DNA from: Prorocentrum cordatum
Lineage: Eukaryota > Sar > Dinophyceae > Prorocentrales > Prorocentraceae
Length of the DNA stretch: 64,000 nt
NCBI GenBank assembly: GCA_963575745.1
Contig: CAUYUJ010005780.1
Coordinates: 853,501 to 917,500 of the forward strand
Reading direction: 5' to 3'
A program made the position numbers and the translations under genes. Shown here piece after piece: positions 11,041 to 22,639 of the stretch. Under the pieces are notes generated by a model. That model ran no database searches. It was not told the DNA's origin and saw only the letters and a program-made list of their open reading frames with translations. The first letter of the stretch is position 1. Every line of letters begins with the position of its first letter.

Positions 11041-11274
11041 ATGGACGGCAAGAAACCTGAAGGGAAGCTCAAAAAGATAAAGGCTCGCACGAAGTGCAAC
11101 GCATGTCACAAGAAGGGCCACTGGAAAGGCGACCCGGAGTGCGAGAAGGCAAAGGCCATTAGGTGGCGGATCATCGAGCAGCCTACAGCGTGGAGGACGA
11201 GGTGGTGGCCGAGACTTTCACGGGCGACCTGGAGGTTCTACGACGGGCTGGGTTTGCCATGGCAACGGCGGTGA
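11041..11274 (+). pseudogene. copia gag zinc knuckle fragment
   Basis: A basic 77-residue frame contains CNACHKKGHWKGDPEC at about 11095-11142, a CX2CX4HX5C zinc knuckle close to the CCHC type that binds retrotransposon RNA. It follows the gag frame by 80 bases and is cut off by a stop. Frames between 11274 and 11690 are short and broken, so most of the gag-to-protease junction is decayed. Confidence 0.75.
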
Positions 11275-11690
11275 AGCTACTGATGGCGGAAAGCTCAATG
11301 GACATGACTGCCATCCAGATCTTGAAATGACCAGCTGGCGAACGTGGAGACCACGATGGAGGAGATCACGAATCTGACGAAGGTGAGGATCGACATCGAC
11401 GAGCAGACCGTGAACACCTGGACGGTATCAGCAATTGGAGACGATCAAGGTACACGGGAGTGGCCTGGAGAAATGAATCCGATAAGAGCGAGAACCTGAG
11501 GGTATTGATGACCAAACGCCAGGATCCGGATCAGGACAGACATGGCCCAGCAGATCGAGCACCGACTACCATGAAGAAGATGCTACAGCGGCAGACCTAC
11601 TGGAGATCAGATCCAGCAGCACAGATTGCAGCATTATGGGTCAGCTGTGAGAACATGGAAGCAGCCTACAGGGATTACATGGGTTAGTGT

Positions 11691-12200
11691 GTGGACTGGG
11701 CACTACACCAGATCCACCAGCTCATGCACATCACGATGGAGATGGCACCACAGGGATTCAGGAACTTGGCGTGCGGCCTATGCCAAGCATCCTGGGACAG
11801 TACCTCGGAACTACGAGACATCGCAAGAAGCACCTGCGAGCGCCTACCTCATGGAGTGCGACCGACATGGTTGTGCACGGAACGTAGGACAGGCACAGAC
11901 TACAGGCCCACAGAGGATCGCGCACCATCTTCTGGCCTGCAGGTGAACTACGAGGAGCTGGAGGAGACCGAGGCTTACGCAATAAGGAAAGGACCTATTT
12001 CAGATGGACATGCCGTACTGGACACGGCGTGCCTACGAGGATGTGGAAGTTCACCAGCGTTGGACGGCTACGCGGAGGACAGCAGGGTCACTACCAGGAT
12101 GAGGGGCTCATCAAAGCGCTTCCGAGGCGTGAATGATAGCGCCCCGGTCATGGCAGACGGCGAGCAGGAAGTGACAGCTGGACTTGCAGGGCCGACGTGA
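11691..12200 (+). pseudogene. copia protease fragment
   Basis: Near the end of this frame, at about 12006-12035, is GHAVLDTACLRG. Its DTA triplet is where retropepsin-type aspartic proteases carry the catalytic Asp (normally D-T/S-G/A). The upstream part of the frame has no retropepsin features and is probably out of frame. The frame closes at 12200 and overlaps the next block, which is in another frame. Confidence 0.65.
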
Positions 12201-12676
12201 ATCGACGATTCCAGAGGCTGCCGGAATCGAAGACGCCGATGCTGCTAAGCATCCACCAATTGGAAGAGCTAGACACAGTGCTTTACGTGAAGCAGCGGAA
12301 GGCGGACTTCAAGGCAATCAGCAAGTACGGGGCGCTGCTCAACAAGACCGAGAAGGGGCACCTAACGATCTCACTCAAGGACTGGCCGAAGAAAGAAACA
12401 ACCAAAACAGCACCATCAGTTCCGACGGATGAGATCGACATCTGGACCGGGGAGGTGCAAGAGATAGACAAGGGCATCCTACGACGAAAGCAAAGGAAGC
12501 AGATCGAGACGCGGGAGAAAGAGTTGCAGGACAAGCTGGACCAGTGCCACAAGGTCGTGGAGACGCTAAAAGGCGGACCCAGAGGAGAAGCGGCCTATCA
12601 TATGCGAGCTCTATGCTGGCGGCATGGCGGCCACATCGGAAGCTCAGCAGCGGCGGCGCCCTACTGCGAGACCTAG
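12197..12676 (+). pseudogene. copia protease C-terminal / GAG-pre-integrase block
   Basis: It opens with a segment (PMLLSIHQLEELDTVLYVK) typical of the sequence between protease and integrase in dinoflagellate copia elements: a beta-rich stretch ending in KGHLTISLKDW. A Lys/Glu-rich coiled-coil-like segment follows. It lies in a different frame from the protease block, so a frameshift is needed to join them. Confidence 0.6.
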
Positions 12677-12771
12677 GGACATCCTGGTAGGGGACGAGAC
12701 ATCGAGTCACAGCGGAGAGTGCTGACACAGCTGGACGAAGACGACCCCTACATGACTATCGAGGGTGAGTC

Positions 12772-13575
12772 ATGCGACCCGTTCACGAACATATCGCACA
12801 TGTTTCCGCAGAAGACGAAGATGATGAAGCTAGCAACTGGCATGAAGCACCTGCGGCTCGTCAAGCAGATCTGGCTCAACTGAAAGTTAGACACTACAAC
12901 GAGGCCATTGGCATGGACTTCATGATCATACCCGACATGGAGAAGAATATGCACGTGGTGCTGGTGATCGTGGATCTTGCATCGGATTTTACAGTGGCCA
13001 TATGCACGTGTCCTGGATCAAGACCGACGGCAGAGCTGGTTAAGAAGGCTTTCGAGCTTGGATGGCTGACCTGAGCTGGACCACCTACTGTGGTTGAGCA
13101 GGGCCAGGACTCTACATTCATGGGCGAGTTCGAGACACTGCGCAACGACCTCGGCCTTGCGATCAACAACGCCGCGCCAGAAGCTCACTGGCGAATGGGC
13201 AAGGTCGAGGGGAGGACACGGTACCTGAAGGAGATGGCGACGAGCGTCTTCAATGCTGGAGAGATTCGTGGTAAGGATCCAGTTTCAGCTGCAGTGCGAC
13301 CCATGGCCAACGCGTGCAACCAACTAGTTAGCACAGCGGGCTTTTCATCACAGCAATGGGTACTGGGAGCAGGACATCGACTACCAGCAAATTTGGCGAA
13401 TCCCGGCAATGACCCAGCAGTAGTTTCCGAGGTAGCTGAGGACATCGCTCTGGAATCGACTACACCTCCAGCAAATGTGCTCGGAGTCCTTTTTCAAGGC
13501 AGCTACCTCATCTGCGTGGAGGCGGACAGCGCTGACAAGGACAAGGCCCCAGCCAGGGCCCTTCCAGCAAGGTGA
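12772..13575 (+). pseudogene. copia integrase catalytic core with an internal stop
   Basis: The frame runs from 12772 to a TGA at 13072-13074 and continues in the same frame to 13575, so one nonsense codon is the visible break. GMDFM at about 12913 gives the first acidic residue of the D,D,E triad. The expected second position lies in VVEQGQDSTF at about 13092, where the usual Asp is hard to assign. APEAHWRMGKVE at about 13165-13210 supplies the Glu region. Integrases insert the element DNA into the host chromosome; this copy should be inactive. Confidence 0.75.
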
Positions 13576-14728
13576 TCTACTGATGTTCTGGCGATCGGAC
13601 AGTTAAGAGAAACCCACCTGCTCGATGGCATGGAACTGCCCGGTGCCTGGGCACGGACGAGCATGGCTACAGGCTGATTCACAATCGGATCCCGACACTG
13701 AGCTCACCAAGTTTACTACGGAAAGCGACTGAGCACGAGGCGACGACCATGCAGTTCACCGACCTGTTCTCAGACGGCGGGCCAGCCCGATCGCGAGCTG
13801 GACAGGGAGGCTTTATAGACCTTCAAGGAGAACAATACAATCCAGGACGAGATGCTCAACAGCCAGATCAACCACATGATCAACAGCCATATCAACATCA
13901 AGATCAGCAGCCTCCAGACCGGGAGCAAGGATATCATCGGCAATTACCTGGACAGCAAGAAGCTTCACAACAGCAGCCAGTGCAAGGACAACCGACACAC
14001 CAGGAGCAGCACCAGCTCAAGGTGGTGCGGGTCATCCGAGGCAGTCGGACAGCAGAAAGAGACGATCGGATATGGTGCGCGACAATGATGTGATGCCGAT
14101 GCGGCAGAGACTGGACGATGAGTACGAACCAGTACCAGCTGATCAAGACCAAGCAGATGAGGATTTACGAGCGCGACTACGTCGAGCACACCAAGCCTGG
14201 GACACCATCCTGGGAGCAGTGGCATCCAGCAGCAAGGGCAAGACGAACCAGAGGCAGCTGGACTATATCAAGAATGCACCTCTACTACCCGAACCGGCAC
14301 AGGGTATTAGATCGAGAGGAGGCGGCTGTTCAATCTGGACACACGCGACCTGGCTCAGGGTATCTGCAGGGTTGACTGGCTAGCTAACCCTCAGATCATC
14401 GACGATGTGGTGGCACAGCAACCGACCGCGATCATCGAGGAGATCACATCGATGAAGGGAGAAGGAACTGAAGATGGACCGGGAGGTGACCAACAACCTG
14501 CAGCCTCAGTCTGGACCTCCAAGCAGTGGTGACACTGACGAGATCATGGAGGAGCCGGAGCAGCCCAAGGAGGTGAAACACAGTGGTAACAAGCATTCGG
14601 TTAAGAAGGACCTGAAGCTCAAGCAGACCAAGAAGGACGATGCCCACGACGACCGAGCTCAGCTCCAATTACCTGCCAGTATCCAGATGCATATGGAAGA
14701 ACGCAAGTAGGCAAAGAAGACGGCAGCA
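13576..14728 (+). other. copia spacer between integrase and reverse transcriptase
   Basis: No domain. It contains Gln/Pro/Asp-rich low-complexity coding remnants (13749-14093) and short charged frames. Long disordered linkers are usual at this position in copia polyproteins. Confidence 0.6.
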
Positions 14729-16092
14729 GTGCCGATAACAGCAACGGCAGATCAACAAAAGACAACAATATCGAGTACCAGACAGCCGGAGCAGCATCAG
14801 GACAGCAAGCGCCAGGAACATCCCGTGACGCTTAAGGAGTTCCTGCTAGACGATGTGCCCATCGGCATCAAGCGTGCGAAGGGGCAAACGGGACCAGTCA
14901 ATCAACTGGCGGAGACACCACTCCTTCTTGAAGCACTCGTGGCCGAGCGGATGTGCACCCAGCCGACGATGGCTAATAAGCATCAGGAGATCAACCTGAA
15001 GTCGCTGGGCGACGACAAGCTCAAGTGGAACGAGATGCAGGGTGCAGTGGAGAAGGAGTGGAATACCTGGTGCAAGTGCGATGCAGCAACCAATATATCA
15101 GGAGCAGCGGTTGAGAAGATAGACCCAGACATGATCCTGAGCTCCAAGGTGGTCTGGACGGACAAGGACCCTACGACCTTTAAGCCGAAGGCGAGAATAT
15201 GTGGAAGGGGCAACGAGGAGGATTTCGACGACAAGCTACGTCGAGACTCTCCTTCAGACTCAGCACAGATGACGCTACTTCTGCGCAGCATTGTATCGAG
15301 CCTCAACTTCGACCTAGTCGTTGCGGATGTGAAAGGGGGCCTTTTCTACAAGGCCAGGCGATCACACGCGAGCTCCACGTTCGGATCCCGGCGAACCTTT
15401 GGAAGTGCACCATCCCAGGTGTTAAGGCAGGCGACCTGCTGAAGCTTAGCAAGAGCGATGCGGCAAGTGCTTCGTACGCGGCGCTGCGCGAGACGCTCGT
15501 GAAGCTTGGAAAAGAAGGCCTGAACTTCGAGCCCGCGACCTGCATCAAGCGCAAGAAGGAGAACACGATCACCGGGTTCACGCGTCTACACGTGGGCGAC
15601 TTCCCCATGGGCATCAAGCAGGACGACCCTGAGGGCGCCAAGATCATGAAGGACCTTCAGAAGGAGATTGACATTGGCGAGGTCAAGTACGCGAGGCAGG
15701 AGAAGGCGACGTTCTTTGGCCGGGCCTATCAGCAGGACAAGGACGGCAGTATCAACGTCACCATGGAGGCCTATGTGAAGTCTATGCAGACTGTGCGTGT
15801 CTCCAGGGAGCGCAGCAAAGCACCTGACAGTGCACTGACCCCTGCAGGGCATCGAGGACTACGAATGGTGGTTATCGACGCTGGGAGCTCCGACTGTGAA
15901 GGACCTACAGGATGGGAATGCAATTATCAGGTGAATCCGGAAGCGGGGCGACTTACTGATCGATTTCTCAGCTGGTCTGAACCTGTGGAAGACCATGGTG
16001 ATCAACGTGACCGACAGTCCTTTCGACAACCTGCCGAAGCACAGATCGCAACGAGGACGCTTCATCACGCTAGGGGACGAGAAGATCAATGA
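14729..16092 (+). pseudogene. copia reverse transcriptase, frameshifted
   Basis: The first frame (14729-15442) carries the RVT_2 start: EKEWNTWCKC, SSKVVWTDKD, FKPKARICGRG and the catalytic ADVKG at about 15323-15337. Just after that the reading must move to the second frame (15199-16092), which continues FLQGQAITRELHVRIP. The second catalytic motif, normally HVDDF, reads HVGDF at about 15589-15603, so the first Asp of the pair is replaced by Gly. Frameshift and active-site change both indicate a dead copy. Confidence 0.85.
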
Positions 16093-16573
16093 GGACAACG
16101 GCAACAAGTACAAGGTACATTGCATTGAGTGGCAGCCTTCAAAGATTCAACGACTGGTGCGACCTACTCGATCGGCGGAAGCATACTCCTGTGCAGATTC
16201 GGTGGATATGTTGATTTGGAAAAGGTCAACCATGGCGGAGACCCTGTGCCCAGAGGTGGATGCGGCCGAGATCGTGCATGGCACCTGCCCGGTGAAATAC
16301 ATTTCGGTGATCGACTGCAAGGGCCTGTATGACACGATCACGAAGGAGGAGGTATCTGTGACAGATCGGATACTTTCTCTGGAGGCGGCTATACTACGTC
16401 AGTCACTGAAGGAAGCTAGCATCAAGTGGGCCAAGAGCGAGCAGATGCTAGCGTACTATTTGACGAAAGTACTTCCAGGAAGCTACGCGAGGAAGATAGT
16501 GATAACTTGTGAACTCTTCGGCCTGATGACAGAGCACATTCGATACGCGGACGGAAGCTCGTTGGACCAGTGA
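15995..16573 (+). pseudogene. copia RNase H domain fragment
   Basis: It contains RSAEAYSCADSVDML, VIDCKGLYDTI and TDRILSLEAAILRQSLKEASIKW in the order seen in copia RNase H, including an Asp in VIDCK and a Glu in SAEAY that correspond to metal-binding positions. It overlaps the end of the reverse transcriptase frame in a different frame. It removes RNA from the RNA-DNA hybrid in active elements. Confidence 0.8.
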
Positions 16574-17395
16574 AAGTGGCAACCAACCAGGAGGTCGACG
16601 ACCTGAACGCGAAGATGGCCAAGTACGTCAAGCAGGAGCTGTACGACGACACCGATGGTAACGATGAGATACCTACCTAGCCGGTGGAGGCGTACAGCTA
16701 TGCAGACGAGTGCTTCTACAATGACAAAGATGAGAATTATGACGAATGACGAGGCCGAGTATGTCGAAACATTCTACATGGACGATGCGACGGACAGCTA
16801 CCAAATGGACAGGAGTGGCGCGCAACGAACCATCCAGATACTTGACCAAGTTGCAGTTCTGCTCTAGTTCTGTGCACTGGCAGTGTATGGAGTTTGTTCT
16901 TCGATGTCTCCGACAGTGGTGACGTTAGCCTCTATGCTCGTGAGGGTCACCATGTTGATCAACATAATGCAGCCTAAGCAGAGCGACGACGAGAACTTCG
17001 GTATGGCACCGATGGAGGTAGACAGTTCAAGCAGCGACAACCTTTTCAGGGCGGAGGTGCCCAAGCAGGCAAAACTCAAGACAGCTACGCTAAGACTGAA
17101 GGCTGAGCCTGAGGTGGAGGCGTACTCCGACGAGATCACAGAGGATGGACAGATCTACCTGGGGGACAATGCTCTCCTGAGGCAGTGGTTGGCTACATTG
17201 GGACCGATGCGCATCAAGAGTGGCAAATACGAGGGCAGCAGCTTCGCATACATATTCAGCATGGACAAGCACTACGCCAATTGCTTGGGCCGTTGTCTGA
17301 AGCTCGACGCAGACGAGAGCAGGAGCTGCAGTCTGGATTCGAGTATCAAGACTTACATCGCCTACAGCATCATCAAGTCAGCTCAGGTACGCTGA
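16574..17395 (+). pseudogene. copia C-terminal extension with a GKYxG-type domain
   Basis: Downstream of RNase H an open frame at 16883-17395 includes SGKYEGSSFAYIFSMDKHYA at about 17219-17278, followed by a SSIKTYIAY-like end. This resembles the small domain found at the C terminus of exodeoxyribonuclease X-like proteins (GKYKGxxF...D..Y). It is unusual for textbook copia elements, though I have the impression of similar tails in other dinoflagellate copies. The part at 16574-16882 is acidic and broken. Confidence 0.5.
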
Positions 17396-17400
17396 TATTT

Positions 17401-17530
17401 CACTACCAACTTTGTGTTGATGTTGGGTGGTGGAGAGATTGTATTGGAACATCACTACCAAGTTTGTGTTTACGTTGGGTGGTGGAAGAGATTGTATTGA
17501 GATTCGCTGCCAACTTTGTGCTTGCGTCAG
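17401..17530. repeat. 53-bp tandem repeat, about 2.5 copies
   Basis: The block CACTACCAACTTTGTGTT recurs at 17401, 17453 and, changed, at about 17507. The linked block TGGGTGGTGGAGAGATTGTA occurs twice, at about 17423 and, with a one-base insertion, at about 17475. Confidence 0.8.
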
Positions 17531-17601
17531 TTAAGTGAGGAGATTGTGTGTGCACCCTCTCACGTGAAGAGATTATGAGTGGACCCTCTCAAGTGAAGGG
17601 A

Positions 17602-18036
17602 TGATGTTTGCATCAAGATTTGATTTGATATTTTGATAGTTGGTGCTGAAGATGTGATCGGATATCTTGGAATTTGTTACTCAAGATTTGATGTGATATC
17701 TTGATAATTGTTGTTCGGTTTGCGGGCGGCTTTTGGCCGGTCGAGTCGGCAAGCATATTCACGAATATTCTGGAGGCGTGCTTCAGAATTTGCTATGCAG
17801 TCTTTAGCAACGTTTCTTCTTCCTGTGTGAAATCGGATAAGCGAGGATGTGAGATGTAGGGTGATAATGTATATGTGTCCCTTCCGCCAATGGCTCTTGT
17901 GGCTGACAAGCTGGGCGGGAGGGTGGACGCACCTACTCACGACTGCTTTGAGTACGGAGATAAATTGGGATTACTTCTCTTATCTTGTGCTTGCATCAAG
18001 TGCTTGGTGTGAGGGATATTGTGATCAGTATTTACA
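17602..18036 (+). repeat. right LTR (left boundary inferred)
   Basis: A purine run (AAGTGAAGGGA, 17591-17601) resembling a polypurine tract precedes TGATGTTTGC, a plausible LTR start. The segment ends TATTTACA at 18036. Only 17824-18036 can be aligned with the left LTR. Direct copies of CAAGATTTGAT lie at about 17613 and 17685 inside it. Confidence 0.6.
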
Positions 18037-18679
18037 CATGCGAGGTGGGGATTCATCAGTATCCACCGAGTGGGGACACGACGTGCTGGAAACCCAGGGG
18101 CGGTGGACATGCCCATATTTTTTCCCCAGGCGGCCAGAGTGTATCCATATCCACCGCCGGCCAAGGTCTCCGAAGATCGATCTCCCAGGCGGTGGTTATG
18201 GATCAACCCCCCCCTCGCAGTCGACAGAGCAGGAGAGGCGAGAAGGTGGTGAGACCGGCGGCCGCACGTGGCCAGACAGAGTGAAACTGGTCGCGCATGT
18301 GAACGACCGAGCGGCACGGGGTCCACACAAAAGTCTGGACCAGTCCCCCGCCAGGACCCACAGAAGGGCAGAGCGCAGAGACCAGCTCGGCGCGACCTCT
18401 GCCGTGTCCTCTCGGCACGCCCGCCAAGCTCCCGCTAAGCCCTTCAACCAGCGAGCACCAGAGCTGGCCTTCGAGACTGAAATATTGCAGGACGGCCCGA
18501 GGGGCCCCGATGAAAGGCTGGCTCGTGCTAGAGCTCCCCTGGATCGCAGACGCCGTCTGGAAAACTGCAGTTGTCCATCCATTCAGATTTCGCCAAGGAT
18601 GCGAGCCACAAGCAAGTGAAGCTTCAGCTCGCAAGCGTCCGCATTCTTCGGGGACAAGCATCGGCATAAGCATACAAAC
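18037..18679. other. no recognisable gene
   Basis: GC-rich sequence after the right LTR. An open plus frame from the LTR to 18619 has no domain features. Confidence 0.5.
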
Positions 18680-18803
18680 TCTGAAGTCTGCGCAGATTTC
18701 TCGGATTCACGCTGGACCCTCCGCAGAGCGCGTCAGGGGCGGCGCAGGACGCGCCATCAGGCGACCCCAGCGCCGATCCGAGGAATCCGCGGGGACCGTT
18801 GAG
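18680..18803. mobile_element. degenerate foldback element, family member 1
   Basis: The left arm (TCTCGGATTCACGCTGG near 18691-18712) is an imperfect inverted copy of the right arm (CCAGCGCCGATCCGAGGAAT near 18762-18785), and the pairing extends outward with mismatches. The arm sequence is related to that of 19534-19645. Confidence 0.5.
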
Positions 18804-19533
18804 TTCTGTTTTTTTGGGGCGGAGACAAAAACACTGTTGATGTGATTATTTGTTCCCTGAATTCTTTCCCCTCCGAGCTCCATCCCCACAGCATTCGCCA
18901 CTTATCAACAACACCTCGCCCCGCTCTGTCCTCTGCAGGAAGCGCTCCTCCTTCCACTGAAGGAGCCCTGCTGACAGCTCTCGATGTGGGGCCGAGCTCA
19001 GCCTCTCGGTTTCGTCAGTCCTACAGAAAAGGGTCAATTGCAGGACCGTCCATGCCTTGGGCGTTGCTAGCAGGGGGCGATGACGGGGGGGGGGGAGAAA
19101 CGTGCACCTTTCGTGACCCTTTCGAGCCCCTTTAGCGTTCCGCATTCGAGTAGGATATCGACTACATAATCGAGTTACTCCAATCTGATTTGTTCGTCGC
19201 AGCTGCAGAAACAAATGTCCGTAGATCTACGGAGCATTCTACGTTTGCATTGTAGAGTCGCCGAACAAATCAGTGATGGGACAACTGTTGGGGTAACTCA
19301 ACTCTGTATGTAGCCGACCTCCCACAAAACTTCTGTCAACCTCTTGCCTGTGGGCCGTCTGGGGCGCCTTCTCGATCCGAGACCCGACAGAACTACGCGT
19401 CGAGCCGTGAGCAGCGAAAGGCTCCTCGAGGGGTCGTGGGCACAAGACGGGCCCGAGGTGGCCCAAGACGGGCCACCTAGCGGGGATTGCATGGTGGCGC
19501 GTGGGCTGAGGAACAAACAGCGACATGAAAAAG

Positions 19534-19645
19534 AACTTTCGGAGCTCCGCGTGGAGATCTTGGATCGGCGCTGGCCCCCCTCCCTGAAGCGGGCCAGGGG
19601 GCCCCAGCGCCGACCCAAGAAATCGGCGCGGAGCTCCCACAGTTT
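19534..19645. mobile_element. foldback element, family member 2
   Basis: Arms of about 45 bases: the left contains CGGAGCTCC and CTTGGATCGGCGCTGG, the right contains CCAGCGCCGACCCAAG and CGGAGCTCC in inverted order. No convincing target duplication was found. The shared motif ATCGGCGCTGG links it to the copy at 18.7 kb. Confidence 0.6.
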
Positions 19646-21600
19646 GTGTTGGTGCAGATTTGTGTTCTTCGAGTGGAAATGAAAAATATTGGAAGCTGTT
19701 GCAAGACATGCGCGAAGAGTCTCCGGGTGGGGGAATGCCCCCCCCTCTTACCCAGGATCAGTCAGCATCGAATCGGAAAATGGGATAAACATTCGCATCG
19801 AATCGGGCCGCATCGGTAAGGAGTCGGAATCGAATCGGATCGACTGAGCCAAGATGCGCACCGGCGCCATGCAAGCGGCAAGCCACATTGGACCGCAAGA
19901 GTATCAGAATCGTGTCGGATCGAGCCAGCCAAAATCGATATTGAATCGGATCGAAATGGACCCTGCTGTCCCCCGACAAGCCTGACCGTCGGGCTCGAAT
20001 GAAAGGATCACCCAGGAGGACCTCAAACCCTTCCGAGGGAAGCCCGAGCTCCAGGTTTTCAGCGGGTATGAGAAGGGATCGACAGGACACAACGGCACAC
20101 TTGGCTTTGCAGGGCCGACCCACCAACCAGAACTGTGGTGCTGTCATGGGGTCACCCCAACATCACTGCTCTTCCAATGCCAAACGAGTTGGCGCGCGTG
20201 GCCGGCCCTGCTTTGCAGGATGCCTCAGCAAGCACAGCGTGGGTGTGCGCCCAGCTACCCATAGCTGTTGGCAGCGACCTGGCAGGGGCACCCAACAGGA
20301 ATATCAAACTCCGCCCCCCTCTCCACCTCGCTATTTCCCTCTTCTCGCTCTCCCTCTCGCTCTCGCCCCCGATGCTGCGTCTGCTTCTGCTCTTTGCGAT
20401 CCTGAGTTTGCCTGCCCTGCTGCATATGATGCTCATGATCGTCTCCTTCTGTTCCTGGCCATGCTCCTCCTTCCCATCCGCTCTGATCCTCCTGCTCAGA
20501 CGTTCGAGTCGAGGCACATCAGACACAACACAACAATGTCGTGAGTGATCGAAAATGAATATCTGGCGTTCCTCTATAGAATACACAGCGAGCGCGAAGG
20601 CGTAGCCAGGCAAAAGATCTGGCTCAAGACATCAGACACTGGCGACCTGATGTGATGGCATCATCGCTGTCTCAAGATGCCCGAAGACAGCTCAAGGCCA
20701 TGCATGCCTGCATATCATAACTGCCTTGGTTAGTACTTTGCTAGCTTCGCTGAACAAAAATCCACAACAGCCACACATTGACTCTGGCATTGCCAAAATG
20801 CTGCCGATGTTGCCCCCAGGAGGCTCAAGCGGGCCCCACGAGGCAAAACTTGCTCAAACATAAATCGGCGCTTCAACAAGACTGGCATCCTCACCTTTCT
20901 TTGGCACAACACGGCTCACAAAGGAGGGAAACAGGATCCTGACTTGTCCAGGGACACCAGATATCTCAGATGACTCTACGAGGCTCCAAGGGAGTCACAA
21001 TGTGGCCCACGATTGCTTCAACGAAACCCGAAGAAATCACCTGAGCCCCAAGAGAACACAGGACCGCTCCCCCCCGCAAGAAGCCCTGATATAGTCCGAG
21101 TGGGCCTCTCATGTATTCGGCGACGCTCCCACAAGAGGTACCCGTGCACTCCCAATCGGCCCATTGTCTTGGAGGGGAGGCCGACCTCCTCCTGCTGCTC
21201 CTTCTTCGCCTTCAGCCGCTTCAGGTGAGACTTGCGAGGGCGTGCCGCGCGGCGCTCTAGCGTGGCAGGGCACTCGGGGGGGGGGGCTGGCACCGATGTT
21301 TCACACGCGAGCAGTCCACCTCCTCTTGCACCATCCCGCTACTCCTTCCCCAACGCGTGCATATACATGTAACCCTACCACGCCTACGTCTACTCCAGGA
21401 CATACAAGCGCGACGGTACCAAACAACACCTAGGGCACAATACAATAATGCTGTTCAGCCCAATTCTGAGAGCGAGGGCGTGAGACGACGCAATGAACAT
21501 ACCAATAAGAGGCGAACTCGAAACACGTAATGGCTACAAACCAGATGGTGGAGGCAGGAGCCGTGCGATGGATCATATGTGCAGGTGCCTGTGCACATGT
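19646..21600. other. no recognisable gene; ATCGAATCGGA-type short repeats at 19760-19960
   Basis: Degenerate CGAATCGGATCG words recur at 19760-19960. A short hydrophobic open frame at 20371-20544 lacks other support. Nothing else is recognisable. Confidence 0.5.
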
Positions 21601-21672
21601 ATGTATGTATACGTACATGTATACATGTATATACTAGAGCCATCGCGCGCGCTTCGCGCGCGCTCAAGTTCC
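21600..21672. repeat. TACATGTATA microsatellite joined to a GC hairpin
   Basis: Alternating TATG/TACATG words lead into TAGAGCC, ATCG, a self-complementary CGCGCGCTTCGCGCGCG core and AGTTCCA. The same arrangement is seen at 53.08-53.23 kb. Confidence 0.6.
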
Positions 21673-21779
21673 AGCGTATGCACTGCGACTGCGGCCGCCC
21701 GACCGAAGAGCAGAAGGAGTCAAACGCATTATCGCTGTCAAGCTCACGATCGTCAGCATCGTCACAGACGCCATTCCGA

Positions 21780-22215
21780 ACATCGATATCCTCATCCTAA
21801 TCATCATCATCACCACCATCACCATCATCATCACCGTCATTGTCTCAATCATAATCGTCGCTACCAGCATCTGCACCACCACAACCACCACCACATTCAT
21901 CATCATCACCAGCAGCAGCAGCATCATCATCATCACCAGCATCATCATCATCATCATGGTCCTCATCATCCTCATCATCATCAGCATCGTCAGCATCATC
22001 AACCTCATCATCATCATCATCATCAGCAGCATCACCAGCATCATCATCATCGCCACCATCATTGTGATCAACACCAGGATCCTCACTGTGAGCAGCGTCG
22101 GCGTTAACAGCATCAGCACAATCAGAGTCATCAGAGTAATAAGCATCATCATCGTCGTCGGTATCATCATCACCACCATCACCACCGCCATCACCACCAC
22201 CACCATCAGCATCAG

Positions 22216-22257
<42 letters not shown>

Positions 22258-22550
22258 AAGTATCATCATCATCACAATCACCTCACTATCACCATCAACA
22301 GCACCATCAGCATCATCATAATCATCATCGTCGTGGTTGTCACCATCGACATCACCATCATGATGATCAGCATCATCATCAACAGCACCATCATCAGCAG
22401 CAGCATCAGCATCATCATCATCAGCAATAACATCATCGGTATCGTCATCGTCATCGCCATCGTCATCATCATCACCATCATCATCACCAACATCATCATC
22501 AACTTCGTCATCATCATCATCGCCATCAACATCATCATCGCCATCGTCAC
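21780..22550. repeat. CAT/CAC trinucleotide microsatellite
   Basis: About 770 bases of CAT, CAC, CAG and CGT triplets. Both strands stay open for long distances (His- or Ser/Ile-rich on plus, Asp/Met-rich on minus), but this follows from the repeat. Confidence 0.95.
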
Positions 22551-22639
22551 GCGAGCGCTCTCTCGCAAGACTTAAGTTGCACTGCTGCACAATTGGGGCC
22601 CTTGGGAGCCCTCGGCCTCCGAGGCCGCGCTGAAGGGTC

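Larger units (their letters stand above)
9595..18036 (+). mobile_element. Ty1/copia-type LTR retrotransposon, decayed
   Basis: Related sequences at 9595-9814 and about 17824-18036 bracket, in order, gag, a CCHC zinc knuckle, protease (DTA motif), a GAG-pre-integrase block, integrase, reverse transcriptase and RNase H. Integrase lies before reverse transcriptase, which is the copia order and not the gypsy order. Frameshifts and at least one internal stop split the polyprotein and one catalytic aspartate of the reverse transcriptase appears changed, so it is not an autonomous copy. No convincing target duplication is seen, and the 5' side of the left LTR seems to be missing. Confidence 0.9.

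Noticed and set aside
20371-20544. Small hydrophobic membrane protein
   Set aside because: Leu-rich reading arises in a pyrimidine-rich CTCTCGCTCTC stretch; no other support.
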